In this document: piece by piece, positions 8,822 to 18,849 of the stretch
Layout: each line of letters opens with the position of its first letter
Numbering within the stretch: the first letter of the stretch is position 1
Assembly: GCF_030689645.1 (NCBI RefSeq)
Contig: NZ_JAUYFU010000036.1
Location: 1-64,000, forward strand
Direction of reading: 5' to 3'
Source: Humidesulfovibrio sp.
GTDB taxonomy: Bacteria; Desulfobacterota; Desulfovibrionia; Desulfovibrionales; Desulfovibrionaceae
Length of the DNA stretch: 64,000 nucleotides
The notes under the pieces: generated by a model
What the model was told of the DNA's origin: nothing
The model's database searches: none
The model's input: only the letters and a program-made list of their open reading frames with translations
Translations under genes and position numbers: made by a program

Positions 8822-9580
8822 ATGCCCAACATAAAGATTGCTTCACAGTCCCTGGACTTCCACTACGGGGCCTTCCAGGCGCTGCACCAAGTGGACCTAA
8901 ACTTTGAGGAGCACCAGGTCACGGCGCTCATCGGCCCCTCGGGCTGCGGCAAGAGCACCTACCTGCGCTGCATCAACCGCATGAACGACCTCATCCCCGG
9001 CGCGCGGGTCGACGGCCGGCTCACCCTGGATGGCGAGGACATTTACGCCCCCGGCGTGGACGTGGTGGAGTTGCGGCGGCGCATCGGCATGGTATTCCAG
9101 AAGCCCAACCCCTTCCCCAAGACCATCTACGAGAACGTGGCCTACGGCCTGCGCGTCAACGGCGTGAAGGACAAGCGCGTGCTCGACCAGAGCGTGGAGT
9201 CGTCCCTGCGCGGCGCGGCCCTTCGGGACGAGGTCAAGGACCGCCTGGAGTCCTCGGCGCTGGGCCTTTCCGGCGGCCAGCAGCAGCGCCTGTGCATCGC
9301 CCGCGCCCTGGCTGTGCGGCCCGAGGTCCTGCTCATGGACGAGCCCGCCAGCGCGCTCGACCCCATCGCCACCCAGAAGATCGAGGACCTGATCCACGAG
9401 CTCAAGCGCGACCTCACCATCATCATCGTCACCCACAGCATGCAGCAGGCCGCGCGCGTGTCCGACCGCACGGCCTTCTTCTATTTAGGCAAACTCATCG
9501 AAGAGGGCGACACTCGCACCATCTTCACCCGCCCGCGCAACAAGCAGACAGAAGACTACATCACCGGCCGCTTCGGCTAG
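8822..9580 (+). CDS. pstB: Phosphate ABC transporter ATP-binding protein PstB
   Basis: A 252-residue ATPase that powers high-affinity phosphate import through PstCA. Walker [10 protein letters not shown] (about residues 39-47), the Q-loop [10 protein letters not shown], the signature LSGGQQQR, Walker [12 protein letters not shown] and the switch His (THSMQQA) are all present. The PNPFP segment is typical of PstB. It is followed 8 nt later by phoU. Its partners pstSCA lie on the opposite strand at 10614-13424, so the pst genes are split into two transcription units. Confidence 0.95.
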   Translation: MPNIKIASQSLDFHYGAFQALHQVDLNFEEHQVTALIGPSGCGKSTYLRCINRMNDLIPGARVDGRLTLDGEDIYAPGVDVVELRRRIGMVFQKPNPFPKTIYENVAYGLRVNGVKDKRVLDQSVESSLRGAALRDEVKDRLESSALGLSGGQQQRLCIARALAVRPEVLLMDEPASALDPIATQKIEDLIHELKRDLTIIIVTHSMQQAARVSDRTAFFYLGKLIEEGDTRTIFTRPRNKQTEDYITGRFG

Positions 9581-9588
9581 GGGGACAC

Positions 9589-10254
9589 ATGCAGCAGCGC
9601 ATCCATTTCACCCAGAAGCTCGACGAACTGCGCATGCAGCTCATCCGCATGGCCGCCCTCACCGAGAAGGCCGTGCACGACGCCACCCGCGCCTATCTGG
9701 AGAACGACACCGACCTGGCCGAGAGCGTGGTCATGAACGATGCGGCTGTCAACGACATGGAAGACGCCATCGACACCTTCAACTTGGAACTGCTGGCCTT
9801 GGACCAGCCCATGGCCAAAGACCTACGCCTCATCATCGGCTCCATGCGCCTCACCGTGAACCTGGAGCGCATCGGCGACGAATGCGTGAACCTGGCCCAC
9901 CGCACCCTGTTTCTGTCCACTCGGCCGCCCCTGCCAGCCAATGCTCGCATGGAGCGGCTCTGCGCCCATGTGCAGGATATGCTGACCAAGGCCGTGCGTG
10001 CCTTTGTGGACGAAGACACGGTGCTGGCCGGGGAGATCTGCGCCATGGACCACACCGCCGACGAACTGTCCCTCAAGGTGCTCAAGGAGGCCATCAGCAC
10101 CATGGTCGAGGAGACACGGATCGTGGAGCGCAGCGTGCATGTCATAATGGCCTCACGGCACCTGGAACGAATCGGTGACCTAGCCACCAACCTTGCCGAG
10201 GCCGTCATCTTCATCAAGGAAGGCCAGAACGTGAAACACAGGTGCAAGGGTTAG
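9589..10254 (+). CDS. phoU: Phosphate signalling protein PhoU
   Basis: A 221-residue, mostly helical cytoplasmic protein with two PhoU repeats. Each repeat has a metal-binding ExxxD-type helix (NLERIGDECVNL near residue 85 and HLERIGDLATNL near 190). PhoU couples Pst transport status to the PhoR/PhoB signalling pair. The start at 9589 fits the family length and lies 8 nt after pstB with GGGGG upstream. A larger in-frame ORF begins inside pstB but is not needed. Confidence 0.93.
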   Translation: MQQRIHFTQKLDELRMQLIRMAALTEKAVHDATRAYLENDTDLAESVVMNDAAVNDMEDAIDTFNLELLALDQPMAKDLRLIIGSMRLTVNLERIGDECVNLAHRTLFLSTRPPLPANARMERLCAHVQDMLTKAVRAFVDEDTVLAGEICAMDHTADELSLKVLKEAISTMVEETRIVERSVHVIMASRHLERIGDLATNLAEAVIFIKEGQNVKHRCKG

Positions 10255-10280
10255 AGAAGTCCCTCCGGTCAAACTACATT

Positions 10281-10324
10281 CAAGCGGCCTGGCCTGGAGC
10301 GTCAACTCTGGGCCAGGCCGCTTG
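10281..10324. terminator. Hairpin downstream of phoU
   Basis: A 14-bp perfect inverted repeat, CAAGCGGCCTGGCC (10281-10294) with GGCCAGGCCGCTTG (10311-10324), follows the phoU stop by 26 nt. No T tract follows, so it may act as a 3' stabilising hairpin or a Rho-assisted terminator. Confidence 0.55.
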
Positions 10325-10613
10325 TCGTGCAGACTTGGTAGGGCATGGAGCATCTTGTTGCCCATGACGAGGAACAGGAGGCGCAGAGCTTCTTGCACCC
10401 GCACAAAGGCACATTGGTGGACAGTTTCGCACCTTGTGCGTGGTGGAGATGCTGGCCGCAGTTATGCCGAAGATGAGAGGGAGGCAGCTTGGACCAACCC
10501 GAGGATGCGCAGCTTGCAGGCAGAGAGCCTGTCAGCGAAGTGTCCGGGGGGGCATCTGCCCTGGCAGTGGGAAGCCTGATGGCTGTACGGCTGAAGCCTC
10601 TTTGTTTTGCCCG
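10325..10613. other. Intergenic region between convergent phoU and pstA
   Basis: About 290 nt between the phoU hairpin and the end of pstA. Only overlapping low-quality ORFs occur. I see no family match, RNA or repeat. Confidence 0.4.
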
Positions 10614-11537
10614 TTACCGCTCCCCCCGTCTCTGCAGCCAGGCGCGCAGGAAGATGGCGAAGAGGTTCATGCCCAGCACCAGGGCGATGAGCACCAGCGC
10701 CGTGCCATACTGGATGGGCCGGGTCTTCTCGATCTCCGTGCCCGCGGTGGCCAGCACGTAGATGTGGTAGGGCAGGGCCATGACGTCGGAGAACATGGAG
10801 GTCGGCATCTTCGGGGTGTAGAACACCGCCGCCGTGAACATGATGGCCGCGGTCTCGCCCGCGGCGCGGCTGATGCCCAATATGGAGCCGGTGAGGATGC
10901 CCGGCAGGGCGCTGGGCAGCACCACCCGCCAGATGGTCTGCCACTTGGTGCCGCCAAGGGCCAGGGAGGCCTCGCGGTAGGTGGCCGGGACGCTCTTCAG
11001 GGCCTCCTCCGTGGTGCCGATGATCACCGGCAGGCACAGCACGCCCAGCGTCAGCCAGCCAGCCAGGAGCGACACGCCGAGATCGAGCACCGTGACGAAC
11101 AGTCCCAGGCCGAACAGGCCGAACACCACCGAGGGCACGCCCGCCAGGTTGTTCACCCCCAGGCGGATGACGCGCATGAACTTGCCCGGCTGGGCGTACT
11201 CGTGCAGGTAGATGGCGCTGGCCACGCCCAGGGGCAGGGCCACGGCCATGGCCCCCAGCGACAGCAGCACCGTGCCCACGATGCACGGCCAGATGCCGCC
11301 CTCGGTCATGTTGTTGCGCGGGACCTCGGTCAGGAAACTCCACGAAATGGACGACAGCCCGTTGACCAGCAGGAAGCCGATGATGACGGCCAGGGCTGCG
11401 GCCACGATGAGGATGGCGCCGCGCAGCATCAGGAAGGCCAGCCACTGCTTGGTCTTGCGCACGCGGTCGCGGCCCGTGGTCACGGACAGGGACCGGCGCG
11501 GGGGCGTGGGCAGGGAGACGGTCGCGTCAACGTTCAT
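10614..11537 (-). CDS. pstA: Phosphate ABC transporter permease PstA
   Basis: A 307-residue inner-membrane permease with six predicted helices after a basic N-terminal tail. The ABC permease EAA-like loop is visible as EASLALGGTKWQTIWRVVLP near residue 208. Early helices match PstA (GIWPCIVGTVLLS, NNLAGVPSVVFGLFG). The start has GCGAGG 5 nt upstream and lies 12 nt after pstC, showing a shared operon. It forms the phosphate channel together with PstC. Confidence 0.94.
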   Translation of the reverse strand: MNVDATVSLPTPPRRSLSVTTGRDRVRKTKQWLAFLMLRGAILIVAAALAVIIGFLLVNGLSSISWSFLTEVPRNNMTEGGIWPCIVGTVLLSLGAMAVALPLGVASAIYLHEYAQPGKFMRVIRLGVNNLAGVPSVVFGLFGLGLFVTVLDLGVSLLAGWLTLGVLCLPVIIGTTEEALKSVPATYREASLALGGTKWQTIWRVVLPSALPGILTGSILGISRAAGETAAIMFTAAVFYTPKMPTSMFSDVMALPYHIYVLATAGTEIEKTRPIQYGTALVLIALVLGMNLFAIFLRAWLQRRGER

Positions 11538-11549
11538 GTTCGCCTCGCT

Positions 11550-12440
11550 TTACAGGCTGGCCGAGCCGGTCTGGCTGTGCTTGTGGGAGATGTTGTCGGC
11601 CAGGATATTGAAGCAGAGCGTCACCAGGAAGAGCACCATGGCCGTGGCGAAGAGCGCATGGTAGTGGTGGCCGCGAAACGGCGCCTCGGCCATCTCCGCC
11701 GCGATGCTCGCGGGCATGGGCCGCACCGGGCTCCAGAGCGAGTCCGGAATCACCGCCGCGCCGCCCGCCACCATGAGCACCACCATGGTCTCGCCGATGG
11801 CCCGGCTCATGCCCAGGATGACGGCGGTGCCGATGCCGGAGAGCGAGGCCGGGATGGTGACGCGCGCAAGCGTCTCCAGGTGGGTAGCGCCTAGGGCGAA
11901 GCTGGCTTCCTTGAGTTCGCGCGGGACGGCGTAGATGGCGTCCTCGCTGACGCTGGCGATGGTGGGCACGCTCATGAAGGCCAGCATGAGCGCGGCGTTG
12001 GCCAGGTTCAGGCCCACGGGGATGTCGAGAAATTCCTGGAGGAACGGGGCCATGACCACCATGCCGAAGAAGCCGATGACCACCGAGGGCAGGCTCGCCA
12101 GCATCTCCACAATGGGCTTGACCACGGCGCGCACGCGTGGGGAGGCGATCTCCGCCAGGTACACGGCGGTCATGACGCCAAGGGGGATGGCCACCAGGGA
12201 AGAAAGGGCCGTCACCGCGCCGCTGGCCACGATGAGCGGCAGGATGCCGTAGGCCGGGTTGGCCTCGTCCGTGGGGTACCAGTCCATGCCCAGCAGGAAG
12301 CCCTTCACGCTGACGAAGCTGAAGGCGGGCAGGCCCTCCATGAACAAAAAGACCATGATCAGCGCCAGCACGGCCAGCGAGGTCACGGCCGTGGCCATGA
12401 AGGCCCGTTTGATGAGGATTTCCCTGGTGCTGCGGCGCAT
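11550..12440 (-). CDS. pstC: Phosphate ABC transporter permease PstC
   Basis: A 296-residue permease with six membrane helices and an EAA-type loop (ELKEASFALGATHLETL). The segment MLASLPSVVIGFFG is typical of PstC. I chose ATG 12440, with GGAG 8 nt before it, over an ORF start 87 nt upstream whose extra residues are Gly/Pro-rich and unlike a membrane protein start. It lies between pstS and pstA. Confidence 0.93.
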   Translation of the reverse strand: MRRSTREILIKRAFMATAVTSLAVLALIMVFLFMEGLPAFSFVSVKGFLLGMDWYPTDEANPAYGILPLIVASGAVTALSSLVAIPLGVMTAVYLAEIASPRVRAVVKPIVEMLASLPSVVIGFFGMVVMAPFLQEFLDIPVGLNLANAALMLAFMSVPTIASVSEDAIYAVPRELKEASFALGATHLETLARVTIPASLSGIGTAVILGMSRAIGETMVVLMVAGGAAVIPDSLWSPVRPMPASIAAEMAEAPFRGHHYHALFATAMVLFLVTLCFNILADNISHKHSQTGSASL

Positions 12441-12569
12441 GGGCGAATCTCCGGTCTCTTGCGTTTCGACCCCTCCGCCCGAACCCGGTCCGGATGGGCC
12501 GGGCCGGGCTGGGAGGAGGGGTCCCAAAGGAGGAAGGTCGAAACGGTCTTGGCGCTCGGGGAAGCGTTG

Positions 12570-13424
12570 TTACTTCTTGGCCTTCTTGTCCGCCTTCGCG
12601 GCCTTGGCGGCCTTCAGGGGCACATAGTCCACCGAGGCAACGATCTTCTGGCCCTCGTCGGAGAGGATGTAGTTCACGAGCTTGGCCACGTCGCCGGTGG
12701 GCTCGCCGTTGGAGTAGAGGTACAGCCCGCGGGAGATGGGATAGGTGCCGTTGAGCGTGTTTTCCACGCTGCCGCCGACGCCTTCCACCGTTACGGCCTT
12801 GAGGCCCTTGTTCTGGGTGTAGGCCAGGCCCACGTAGCCGATGGCCGACTTCTGCTTGGACACGGTCTGGGCCACGGCGCCGTTGGAGGCCTGCATCTGG
12901 GCGCGGGCGTAGACGCGCTCCTTCTTCAAGACGTGCTCGTTCCAGTACTCGAAGGTGCCGGAGGAGGAGTCGCGGGAGACCACGGAGATGGGGCCGGCTG
13001 CGCCGCCCACGTCCTTCCAGTCAGTGATCTTGCCGGTGTAGATGTCCTTTAGCTGGTCCATGGTCAGGTTCTTCACCGGATTCGAGGGGTGCACGATGGG
13101 GGTCAGACAGTCGTAAGCGATGATGATCTGTTTGGGGTTCACACCCTTATCCTTGGCCTGCTTGATCTCGGACTCCTTCATCTCGCGGCTCATCATGGCC
13201 AGCGGGGTGCTGCCGTCGATGAGGGCCTTGGCGCCGTCGCCGGAGCCGGAGGCGGAGATGGAGATGGACACGCCCTTGTTCTTGGCCATGAAGGCCTCGA
13301 CGGCCTTCTGCATGATGGGCTGGACAGTGGTGGAGCCCTTGACCGGGAGGTCGCCGGCGAAGGAGACGGCGGCGAGGCCGAGCACGGCCAGGGCGGCGAG
13401 TGCGGCGGAAAGAAGACGTTTCAT
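12570..13424 (-). CDS. pstS: Phosphate-binding periplasmic protein PstS
   Basis: A 284-residue substrate-binding protein. A Sec signal peptide spans residues 1-23 (MKRLLSAALAALAVLGLAAV, cleavage near SFA/GD). Phosphate-contacting loops are visible: KGSTTVQP near 28, SGSGDGAKALIDG near 57 and SRDSSSGTFEYW near 145. The start at 13424 has GGAGG 7 nt upstream. The C-terminus is a short Lys/Ala tail. A Pho box lies 62-101 nt upstream. It captures phosphate for PstCAB. Confidence 0.95.
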   Translation of the reverse strand: MKRLLSAALAALAVLGLAAVSFAGDLPVKGSTTVQPIMQKAVEAFMAKNKGVSISISASGSGDGAKALIDGSTPLAMMSREMKESEIKQAKDKGVNPKQIIIAYDCLTPIVHPSNPVKNLTMDQLKDIYTGKITDWKDVGGAAGPISVVSRDSSSGTFEYWNEHVLKKERVYARAQMQASNGAVAQTVSKQKSAIGYVGLAYTQNKGLKAVTVEGVGGSVENTLNGTYPISRGLYLYSNGEPTGDVAKLVNYILSDEGQKIVASVDYVPLKAAKAAKADKKAKK

Positions 13425-13485
13425 GGATGAGCCTCCGAAGGGGTTGATGTTTACGCTTGCACGGAACATCATAAAGCCCCGCCAT

Positions 13486-13525
13486 GTGACGGTTGTGTGA
13501 CGGCCCGGCAAAAGGTGGGTGACGC
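13486..13525 (-). promoter_or_regulatory. Pho box upstream of pstSCA
   Basis: On the minus strand two perfect CCGTCAC units lie 11 bp apart (13503-13497 and 13492-13486). A further GCGTCAC at 13525-13519 is two periods upstream, with the intervening slot degenerate. It lies 62-101 nt before the pstS start. Confidence 0.75.
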
Positions 13526-13578
13526 AGGAAAGACGGCCGTATTATTCTTGTTGGCTCCTCTGAACAGGTCTGCTGCTA

Positions 13579-13607
13579 TTGTCACATGCCTGTGACTCTG
13601 CCGTCAT
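13579..13607 (+). promoter_or_regulatory. Pho box upstream of ptxABCD
   Basis: TTGTCAC (13579), CTGTGAC (13590) and CCGTCAT (13601) are spaced exactly 11 bp and lie 54-82 nt before ptxA. With the divergent pstS box only about 55 bp away, the region is a two-way Pho promoter. Confidence 0.7.
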
Positions 13608-13660
13608 GACTCCTTGGAGTTCAGAAGCTAGGGTTCCTCCCATGCAAGGAGGGCTTCCAT

Positions 13661-14461
13661 ATGCTCACGATCCAAGGCCTCACCAAAATCTACCAGGCGC
13701 ACACGGCGCTATATCCCACGGATCTTACCTTTGAAGCCAGCCGTTTCAGCGTTCTCCTCGGTCCCTCAGGGGCCGGAAAATCAACCCTGCTGCGGTGCCT
13801 GAATCAGCTCACCGTTCCGACTGGCGGAACGGTGGAGATTGAGGGGATAGGGTCTATCGACACCGCCTCCAAGCGTCACGCACTGCGCTGCATGACAGGG
13901 TTCGTTTTCCAGCAGCACCAACTCATCTTTCGCCAGACGGCCCTGGCCAACGTCCTTAACGGTCGCCTTGGCTGCACGCCGCTTTGGAGGAGCCTGCTCC
14001 CCTGGTCGCGCAAGGATGTCACCGACGCTCTTGGGTGCCTTGAGCGCGTAGGGCTACTGGATTTCGCCCTCACGCGCGCCGGCAGGCTCTCGGGCGGCCA
14101 GCAGCAACGCGTAGGCATCGCCCGCGCCCTGGCTCAGAAGCCGCGCATCATCCTGGCTGATGAACCTGTGGCCAGCCTGGATCCCGCCAAGTCAGAGGAG
14201 ATTCTTGAACTGCTCCTGAAGATCTGCCGGGAGGATGGCATCTGCACGGTGGTGAGCCTGCATCAGGTGGACCTGGCCCGGAAGTTCGCCGACAGGGTCA
14301 TTGCCCTCAAGGACGGGCGGGTTGTGTTCGATGCTCCGCCAAACGAGTTGAGCGAAAGCGCTCTTAAAGAGATCTACACTTCTGGCGGTGATGTCTCGTC
14401 ACAGCCCGAGGAAGAGACCGGTGAGAACGAGCTTGCCGTCCTTGAGGCCAAGGCTGCCTGA
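13661..14461 (+). CDS. ptxA: Phosphite ABC transporter ATP-binding protein (PtxA/PhnC family)
   Basis: A 266-residue ATPase. Walker [10 protein letters not shown] (about residues 34-42), the Q-loop FVFQQHQL, the signature LSGGQQQR and Walker [13 protein letters not shown] are intact. The closest family is PhnC, whose members import phosphonate or phosphite. AAGGAGGG stands 8 nt before the ATG. The gene heads an operon whose last member is phosphite dehydrogenase, so phosphite is the probable substrate. The operon lies just behind a Pho box. Confidence 0.88.
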   Translation: MLTIQGLTKIYQAHTALYPTDLTFEASRFSVLLGPSGAGKSTLLRCLNQLTVPTGGTVEIEGIGSIDTASKRHALRCMTGFVFQQHQLIFRQTALANVLNGRLGCTPLWRSLLPWSRKDVTDALGCLERVGLLDFALTRAGRLSGGQQQRVGIARALAQKPRIILADEPVASLDPAKSEEILELLLKICREDGICTVVSLHQVDLARKFADRVIALKDGRVVFDAPPNELSESALKEIYTSGGDVSSQPEEETGENELAVLEAKAA

Positions 14462-14483
14462 ACCACCATCCGAAACCTTCTAG

Positions 14484-15359
<876 letters not shown>

Positions 15360-15361
15360 CA

Positions 15362-16159
15362 ATGTCCAAAACATATGAATTCACCATCGGTGAACTGAGG
15401 CGGGAATACCTGGCAAGCCTCGCCAAGGCCGGACTGGGCATGCTGGCGGTTGGGGCTTGCCTTGCGCATTCCGGTCTGTTCGACGCCCAAAGGCTCATGG
15501 AGGCTGGCCCGGCCTTGGCGGACCTCCTGGGCGAAATGATGCCCCCGGATTTCAGCAACTGGGCGAATTGGGGCATGCCGCTGCTGGACACACTGGCCAT
15601 GAGCGTGGCCGGGACCTTCCTGGCCGTGTGTCTGTCGATTCCCCTGGGCTTTCTGGCGGCCGCAAACGCCTCGCCGCATCCCGTGGTCCACCGCCTCGCC
15701 AGGGGGGTGCTTAATTTCCTGCGTTCAGTGCCGGAGTTGATCATGGGCATCGTGTTCGTGGCGGCTGTGGGGTTCGGGGCGCTCCCGGGTGTGCTGGCAC
15801 TGGGGCTACATTCCGTGGGCATGGTGGGCAAGTTCTTTGCCGAATCCGTGGAGCACTGCGACAAGCGTGCGGTGGAGGCCATCCGGGCCACAGGCGCCAC
15901 TCCCATGCAGGTCATGCTCCACGGCATGCTTCCGCAGGTGCTGCCCCAAATGGCCGACATTGCCGTGTACCGCTGGGAATACAACTTTCGGGCGTCTACG
16001 GTCATGGGAATGGTCGGCGCAGGGGGCATAGGCTTCCAGCTCATGGGTTCGCTGCGCCTCATGCAGTACCAGGAGGTGGCCGCGCTCTTGCTTGTCATGC
16101 TTGTCATGGTGACACTTGTCGATGCGCTGGGCTCTTGGCTCAGGGGGAAATTCGCATGA
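15362..16159 (+). CDS. ptxC: Phosphite ABC transporter permease (PtxC/PhnE family)
   Basis: A 265-residue inner-membrane protein with about five or six helices. The permease coupling loop is seen as EAIRATGATPMQVMLHGMLP near residue 173, and the family segment RSVPELIMGIVFV is near 120. It starts 2 nt after ptxB, and its stop overlaps the ptxD start by 4 nt (ATGA), so translation is coupled. Confidence 0.88.
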   Translation: MSKTYEFTIGELRREYLASLAKAGLGMLAVGACLAHSGLFDAQRLMEAGPALADLLGEMMPPDFSNWANWGMPLLDTLAMSVAGTFLAVCLSIPLGFLAAANASPHPVVHRLARGVLNFLRSVPELIMGIVFVAAVGFGALPGVLALGLHSVGMVGKFFAESVEHCDKRAVEAIRATGATPMQVMLHGMLPQVLPQMADIAVYRWEYNFRASTVMGMVGAGGIGFQLMGSLRLMQYQEVAALLLVMLVMVTLVDALGSWLRGKFA

Positions 16160-17172
16160 AGGAAAAACCGCTCACCGTCATCACGCACTGGATACACCCC
16201 GAAGTGACCGAGTATCTGACGCAACACTGCCGCCTCCTGCTGAACGACACCCGCGAAAGCCTACCCAGAAAGGAATTGTTCTTGCGGTTGGCCCAAGCGG
16301 ATGCAGCCATGATGTTCATGCCTGACTGGGTGGACCAGGAGCTCCTAAACCACGCCCCAAGACTCAAGGTCATCGGGGCGGCGCTCAAAGGCTTTGACAA
16401 CTACGACGTGGAGGCCATCACCGAGCGCGGTGTATGGCTCACCAACGTGCCGGACCTGCTTACTGTGCCCACAGCGGAGCTGACCATCGGGCTCATGCTC
16501 TCGCTTGGACGCAATTTCCGTCAAGGGGACCAGATAGTCATGGGCGGGAACTTTCACGGTTGGCGGCCCACTCTCTACGGCACAGGGATACAGGGATCAA
16601 CCGTCGGCCTCATTGGGATGGGCAGGCTCGGGCAGGCTGTGGCGGGGCGGCTCCAGGGCTGGGGTGCCCGGCTGCTGGGGCACGATGTCTGCCCTCTTGG
16701 GCCGGACCGGGCTGCGGAGCTCCACGTGGAGCAGACCGGGCTGGATGACTTGCTGCGCAGGTCGGACTTCGTCGTTCTGCTTACCCCGTTGGCCCCTGGT
16801 ACGCGGCACCTGCTCGGCGCGGAAAAGCTTGCCCTTGTGCGGCCAGACTGTCTGCTCATCAACGCCGGACGAGGCTCCTGCGTGGACGAGGCCGCTGTGG
16901 CGGCGGCGCTACGCCAAGGCCGACTGGCGGGATACGCGGCGGACGTCTTTGAGTTCGAGGACTGGGCTCTGCCGGGACGTCCAAATGCAGTGAACTTGGC
17001 CCTACTTGATTCGGAATTGCGAACAGTGTTCACTCCGCACCTTGGCTCGGCCGTGGAGCATGTCCGCCTGGAAATCGCCATGGAGGCGGCTGAGAATATT
17101 GTGGAGGCCCTTCAAGGCCTCAGACCCCACGGCGCGGTCAATTCCCCCATACATGTGTCTGTCGGGGCTTAG
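16156..17172 (+). CDS. ptxD: Phosphite dehydrogenase PtxD (NAD-dependent)
   Basis: A 338-residue D-2-hydroxyacid dehydrogenase-fold enzyme that oxidises phosphite to phosphate with NAD+. Phosphite-specific segments are present: ALKGFDN (catalytic Lys), RGVWLT and PDLLTVPTAEL. The nucleotide motif is GMGRLG. The catalytic residues known in Pseudomonas PtxD (Arg, Glu, His) are seen in NAGRGSCVDE, DVFEFED and TPHLGSAV. An Asp after the second beta strand (GHDVC) suits NAD+ over NADP+. Start 16156 has GGGGGAAA upstream; a longer ORF begins at 16135 inside ptxC. No ptxE-type LysR regulator is adjacent. The stop overlaps an IS end at 17171. Confidence 0.92.
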   Translation: MKEKPLTVITHWIHPEVTEYLTQHCRLLLNDTRESLPRKELFLRLAQADAAMMFMPDWVDQELLNHAPRLKVIGAALKGFDNYDVEAITERGVWLTNVPDLLTVPTAELTIGLMLSLGRNFRQGDQIVMGGNFHGWRPTLYGTGIQGSTVGLIGMGRLGQAVAGRLQGWGARLLGHDVCPLGPDRAAELHVEQTGLDDLLRRSDFVVLLTPLAPGTRHLLGAEKLALVRPDCLLINAGRGSCVDEAAVAAALRQGRLAGYAADVFEFEDWALPGRPNAVNLALLDSELRTVFTPHLGSAVEHVRLEIAMEAAENIVEALQGLRPHGAVNSPIHVSVGA

Positions 17173-17232
17173 AGCCTATCCGTGAATAGTTGTTACATTT
17201 CTCAACCAAACGATTGCTTCGGCCAGGTGAAG
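17171..17232. repeat. Solo IS5-family end, copy 1
   Basis: These 62 nt match 17792-17853 at most positions, including the shared CGGCCAGGTGAAG at the end. The preceding TTAG, which supplies the ptxD stop codon, fits the YTAR target duplication of IS5-family elements. No transposase belongs to this copy; it looks like what is left of a second element. Confidence 0.65.
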
Positions 17233-17379
17233 AAATGCCGGGGGCTTTTGGGAACTTGGCGCATTTTTCGCCACCTCCGTCATTTTCAGTGCGTACAATA
17301 TGTTGCCTCGTCACATCGCATCAGGCACAGTGCGACAGTATTTATCTGAACCACCAACCCTGTATCGCGAGGGCAGCAG

Positions 17380-17793
17380 ATGCGAAGCGTGGAATCAACT
17401 CTTTCGGGGTTGTGGATATTCGTAATGTTCAATTACCTCTATTGCGACGTTGTGATGCTTATGGACAATGACATCCTGAAGCAGTTTTTATCTGGCCGTG
17501 TTGACGGAACGCCAATCACCAGGGAATTCCTGTTCGGGGCAGCCATATTGATGGAGATCCCCATCGCCATGACCATCCTGACGAAAGTTATGCGGCACAA
17601 GATGAACCGCCTAGCCAACCTCTTCTCCGGGACGCTTATGACCGGCGTCCAGTCTGCGACGCTCTTTACTGGGACGACACCTTCTCTTTACTATATCTTC
17701 TTCAGCGCCATCGAAATCGCATGCACAGTATTCATCGTCTGGCTGGCGTGGTCGTGGCGCGAGCCCGACCAGTGCCAGACGGCGCAGACCTAG
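17380..17793 (+). CDS. DUF6326-like four-helix membrane protein
   Basis: A 137-residue protein with four hydrophobic helices (LWIFVMFNYLYCDVV, FLFGAAILMEIPIAM, a middle helix and FFSAIEIACTVFIVWLAW). The pattern of an N-terminal WIFV.FNYLYCD followed by EIPIAM fits the DUF6326 family as I know it; no function is established. It lies between a solo IS end and a larger IS5-family remnant, and its stop codon falls on the CTAG insertion target of the latter. Its GC content is lower than that of ptxD, suggesting acquisition. Confidence 0.7.
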   Translation: MRSVESTLSGLWIFVMFNYLYCDVVMLMDNDILKQFLSGRVDGTPITREFLFGAAILMEIPIAMTILTKVMRHKMNRLANLFSGTLMTGVQSATLFTGTTPSLYYIFFSAIEIACTVFIVWLAWSWREPDQCQTAQT

Positions 17794-18678
17794 AACCTAA
17801 CCGTAAATTGCTGTCACTTTTCCCCACCAAGTTTTTGCTGCGGCCAGGTGAAGCAAGGCCTCGAAGCTATCCGCTAACTATTTTCATCGAACCAGGAGCT
17901 TCCTGAACCGATTGAGCCAAGAGTGCGTCACCTCGAACACCCAACATCGATTCTTTCACGAACGCCCAGGCCATGTTTCTTCCAGAAGAAACATGGCATG
18001 AATCCCCTCTCAGCGATTGCTCTTTGCGCTGGATCTCAATCGTGGCCCTTGTCGGCATAGAGGCATACCATGCCTTTGCCTGCCGTAGTTAAAATTACCG
18101 TTACCATCAGTCGTGTAAGCTGGGTTACTTCATGCCTGTTCGCTCCGGTTACGATGATCGACAGTGGGGTTCCACTCTCGTCCACCAACACCTGCCGCTT
18201 GCTTCCATTTCTCCACCCGGTCCTTTGATTTCGCCCGACGGATTCTTGAGCCAAAAGAGCCTAACCATTGAGCCTTTGATGCTTTGCCACACCCTGGCGA
18301 CACTTTCCATGTCGTCGTACTCTGCTAGCCCAACTTGCCAGAGCTGCAAGAATAATCCAGCGTTGAGCTACTTTCGGAAGTGTTTGCGCACCGAACTTGC
18401 GTTGCCAAACTGCTCCTTGGGAGGAGCTTTCTACTGGTAGCCTTCTGCGAAACACGAACACGATGCCCTCATGCCTTTTACGGGGGTCCATCGACTATTT
18501 CCCCGTCTTGCCTGCGATTGTCGCTTCCCTCGTCCAGACCCTTACGCGCAGGCATCAGCGGTCCAACATGCCCCCAGAACTCATCAGACACCTCGCCATG
18601 AACGGACTTTCCATGATGCACATCCGCTCTGAATTATAGGAAAAAAAGAATACAGTGCCATTTGATTACGGATAAGTT
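17794..18678 (-). mobile_element. Degenerate IS5-family insertion sequence
   Basis: The element is bounded by imperfect 24-bp inverted repeats: AACCTAACCGTAAATT... at 17794 and the reverse complement AACTTATCCGTAATC... ending at 18678, with about 16 of 24 positions matching. The left flank is CTAG and the right flank CTTG, a decayed YTAR-type target duplication. Inside are transposase fragments on the minus strand. The size of about 885 bp is normal for the IS1031/IS427-like subgroups. Confidence 0.75.
17880..18640 (-). pseudogene. IS5-family transposase remnant
   Basis: Fragments in different frames can be pieced together on the minus strand. An N-terminal piece near 18600 reads VSDEFWGHVGPLMPARKGLDEG (given here in parts: VSDEFWGHVGPL, PARKGLDEGSDN). 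The DDE core piece at 18036-18254 reads GWRNGSKRQVLVDESG, TPLSIIVTGANRHEVTQL and LYADKGHD. Several stops and frameshifts separate them, so no active transposase is made. Confidence 0.75.
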
Positions 18679-18849
18679 CTTGGCTCGGCAAACTTCATTT
18701 CAGCCGCCCCTCACTATTCGGTGCCCCCATAAAGAGGACAATTTGTTCCGCTGGCGTCACACAGAGGAAACCTGCCCGCGCAAACGTCATGCTAGACATT
18801 CTCTGCACACCGGAAAAGACCGGCTCAACCGCTACCTACGGAGGAGACC

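Noticed and set aside
10434-11894. Plus-strand ORF of 486 codons across pstA and pstC
   Set aside because: His/Gln/Gly-rich antisense reading of two clear permease genes.
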